Part shown: positions 62,271 to 64,000 of the stretch, piece after piece | Position numbering within the stretch: position 1 is the first letter of the stretch | Layout: every line of letters begins with the position of its first letter | Source of the DNA: Roseibium salinum | GTDB lineage: Bacteria; Pseudomonadota; Alphaproteobacteria; Rhizobiales; Stappiaceae | DNA length: 64,000 nt | Direction: 5' to 3' | Assembly: GCF_026240905.1 (NCBI RefSeq) | Contig: NZ_JAPEVI010000003.1 | Location: 930,001-994,000 of the forward strand | Notes under the pieces: model-generated | The model's input: the letters and a program-made list of their open reading frames with translations, nothing else | Told to the model about the DNA's origin: nothing | The model's database searches: none | Made by a program: the position numbers and the translations under genes

Positions 62271-63454
62271 CCGGCACCCGGCCGACCATATGTCTTGTTG
62301 CCGGCGAGGAATCCGGCGATCAACTCGGCTCGGAGCTGATGAAAGCCCTCAATGAGCGGCTGGGGGACGGCGTTGGCTATTGCGGTGTCGGCGGCGAGCG
62401 GATGACCGCGCTCGGCATGACCAGCTTCTTTGACCTGTCCGATGTCTCGGTGATGGGCCTCACCGCCGTTCTGGCCCGTTTGCCCCTCATCGTAAAACGC
62501 GTCTACCAGACCGTGGATGCGGTCGTGACCGCTGACCCGGACGTTCTGGTGATCATCGACAGTCCGGATTTCACCCACAACGTTGCAAAGCGGGTGCGCA
62601 AGAGAGCGCCGCACATACCCATCGTCGGTTATGTTTCTCCGTCCGTATGGGCCTGGCGGCCAGGGCGCGCCAGGAAAATGAGCCGCTATGTGGATGAGCT
62701 TCTGGCCCTGCTTCCCTTCGAACCGGATGTGCACGAGCGCCTCGGCGGACCACGCACCCACTATGTGGGTCATCCCCTGAGCGAGAATGCCGGGGAATTA
62801 CGGCCCAGGGAAGGGGAGCGGGCACCCTTGAACGGCGCTGAAAAGGTTCTCCTGGTTCTTCCCGGCAGTCGGCGCAGTGAGATTGACCGGCTGTTGGATG
62901 TATTCGGTGACACGGTTGCCAAAGTGAAACAGGAGCTGCCGGAGATCCAGATCGTTCTGCCGGCCGTTGCGCATCTTGAAGACAAGATTCGTGCAGGCGT
63001 CTCGGACTGGCCTGCGATGCCGCAGATCGTCACCGGCCTGGAAGCCAAGAAGGCGGCATTCCGCCGTGCGCATGCTGCGCTGGCAGCCTCCGGCACGGTG
63101 TCTCTGGAACTGGCGCTTGCGGGCGTTCCGATGGTCGTGGCCTACAAGGTTGACTGGGCCTTCCGCAGGCTCAAGGAACTCAACCGCTTTTTCAAGGTCG
63201 CCAGCGTGGATTCCTTCGTGCTGCCGAACATCATTCTCGGCACGAAGGCGATTCCTGAATTCCTGGACGAAGAGGTGCAGGCAGATGTTCTGGCCGCTCA
63301 TCTGAAGGAACTTCTGACCGACAGCACAGAGCGGCGGGAGCAGGTCTCAGAGCTGACGCGCCTTGACGAGGTGATGAGCCTGCCGGACGGCTACAGCCAG
63401 CGTGGCGCGGCTGCGGATGTCGTTCTGGGGGCCATGAAAGCGGAACGGCGATAG
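62267..63454 (+). CDS. lpxB: Lipid-A-disaccharide synthase
   Basis: 395-residue GT19 glycosyltransferase joining lipid X to UDP-diacylglucosamine. It shows ICLVAGEESGDQLGSELMKAL near the N-terminus, IDSPDFTHNVAKRVRK, YVSPSVWAWRPGRARKM and LLPFEPDVHERLGGP, then the C-terminal half LLVLPGSRRSEIDRL and ASGTVSLELALAGVPMVVAYK with the nucleotide-sugar site. The start overlaps the lpxI stop (ATGA). It is the last gene of the lipid A group and is convergent with gltA. Confidence 0.97.
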   Translation: MTGTRPTICLVAGEESGDQLGSELMKALNERLGDGVGYCGVGGERMTALGMTSFFDLSDVSVMGLTAVLARLPLIVKRVYQTVDAVVTADPDVLVIIDSPDFTHNVAKRVRKRAPHIPIVGYVSPSVWAWRPGRARKMSRYVDELLALLPFEPDVHERLGGPRTHYVGHPLSENAGELRPREGERAPLNGAEKVLLVLPGSRRSEIDRLLDVFGDTVAKVKQELPEIQIVLPAVAHLEDKIRAGVSDWPAMPQIVTGLEAKKAAFRRAHAALAASGTVSLELALAGVPMVVAYKVDWAFRRLKELNRFFKVASVDSFVLPNIILGTKAIPEFLDEEVQADVLAAHLKELLTDSTERREQVSELTRLDEVMSLPDGYSQRGAAADVVLGAMKAERR

Positions 63455-63502
63455 GCACCGGTTTGCGAGCAGGCTTCACGGTTCCGGTGTCGCACCAATA
63501 AA

Positions 63503-63535
63503 AAATCGACCCGGGATGCCCGGGTCGATTTGATT
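63503..63535. terminator. Bidirectional terminator between lpxB and gltA
   Basis: AAATCGACCCGGG (63503-63515) pairs with CCCGGGTCGATTT (63519-63531) around a three-base loop, with A and T runs on both sides. It serves both convergent genes. Confidence 0.88.
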
Positions 63536-63549
63536 TTGCACCTATTGTC

Positions 63550-64000
63550 TTAGCGGCGCTGGTCGATCGGCGTGTAGTCGCGCTTGGTCGCACCGGTATA
63601 GAGCTGACGCGGGCGGCCGATGCGCTGAGACGGATCTTCCACCATTTCCTTCCACTGTGCGATCCAGCCGACGGTACGCGCCAGCGCGAACAGCACGGTA
63701 AACATGGTGGTTGGGAAGCCGAGCGCACGCAGCGTGATGCCCGAGTAGAAGTCGATGTTCGGATAGAGCTTCTTCTCAACGAAATAATCGTCGTTGAGCG
63801 CCATTCTCTCCAGTTCCATCGCAACATCGAGGAGCGGGTCGTCCTTGATGCCCAGCTCGCCCAGCACTTCGTGGGTGGTCTTCTGCATGATGCGCGCACG
63901 CGGATCATAGTTCTTGTAGACCCGGTGACCGAAGCCCATGAGACGGAACGGATCGTTCTTGTCTTTCGCCCGTTCCACAAATTCCGGGATCCGGTCAACG
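63550..64000 (-). CDS. gltA: Citrate synthase, C-terminal part (5' end beyond window)
   Basis: The last ~150 residues of a type II citrate synthase; the frame is open to the window edge, so the start lies outside. Visible signatures are [16 protein letters not shown], where the histidine is catalytic and the arginine binds citrate, [24 protein letters not shown] (described in parts), and the C-terminal [13 protein letters not shown]. It condenses oxaloacetate with acetyl-CoA at entry to the TCA cycle. Convergent with lpxB across a shared terminator. Confidence 0.96.
   Translation of the reverse strand, partial: VDRIPEFVERAKDKNDPFRLMGFGHRVYKNYDPRARIMQKTTHEVLGELGIKDDPLLDVAMELERMALNDDYFVEKKLYPNIDFYSGITLRALGFPTTMFTVLFALARTVGWIAQWKEMVEDPSQRIGRPRQLYTGATKRDYTPIDQRR

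Overview
The window is a dense, GC-rich stretch of core chromosome from an alphaproteobacterium, most likely order Hyphomicrobiales (Rhizobiales) and plausibly the Stappiaceae (Roseibium/Labrenzia). This rests on gene order (tig-clpP-clpX-lon-hupB; nuoA-N then birA, rnj, mce, a DUF1467 gene, proS, lolCD, dnaE; rpsB-tsf-pyrH-frr-uppS-cdsA-dxr-rseP-bamA-lpxD-fabZ-lpxA-lpxI-lpxB-gltA), on a rhizobial-type NuoE with a long tail, and on an alphaproteobacterial GAAC-N7-GAAC LexA box. The species is inference. No prophage, transposon, CRISPR array or rRNA was seen.

Layout. 1-4.6 kb: the end of an AsmA-like envelope protein, tyrS, two small envelope-type proteins and a P1-family aminopeptidase. 4.6-6.7 kb: glnB-glnA on the minus strand behind a sigma-54 promoter, with a 22-codon leader ORF coupled to glnA. 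6.9-8.5 kb: NAD(P)HX repair gene nnrD. 8.5-15.8 kb: tRNA-Leu, trigger factor, ClpP, ClpX, Lon and HU. 16-19.5 kb: an unrecognised gene, tRNA-Val, a Na/phosphate symporter-like gene and two identical tRNA-Asp. 19.96-35.9 kb: the complete 14-subunit complex I operon, with a GFA-family gene between nuoC and nuoD and a two-helix membrane ORF between nuoH and nuoI, running on into birA and close to RNase J. 38.4-43.2 kb: methylmalonyl-CoA epimerase, DUF1467, proS and the LolCD lipoprotein-release transporter. 43.2-48.6 kb: a LexA-controlled promoter driving a 32-residue membrane ORF, then dnaE, an orphan cpaB and a VOC protein. 48.7-63.5 kb: translation factors, isoprenoid and phospholipid synthesis, outer-membrane assembly and lipid A genes, ending in the 3' part of gltA.

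Two things stand out. First, the LexA box upstream of dnaE lies inside a plausible promoter and is followed by a tiny ORF with a strong ribosome-binding site and one hydrophobic segment. This resembles the arrangement of SOS-induced small division inhibitors and is the best candidate for an undescribed element. Second, five genes (nnrD twice, hupB, the phosphate symporter, nuoG and dnaE) carry single-base frameshifts, three of them a missing base in a C5 or G5 run. Because dnaE and HU should be functional, most of these are probably sequence errors rather than real lesions.

Genes with apparent frameshifts are given as one feature over their reconstructed extent. Start codons were moved from the longest open frame wherever a ribosome-binding site and family length favoured an internal start.
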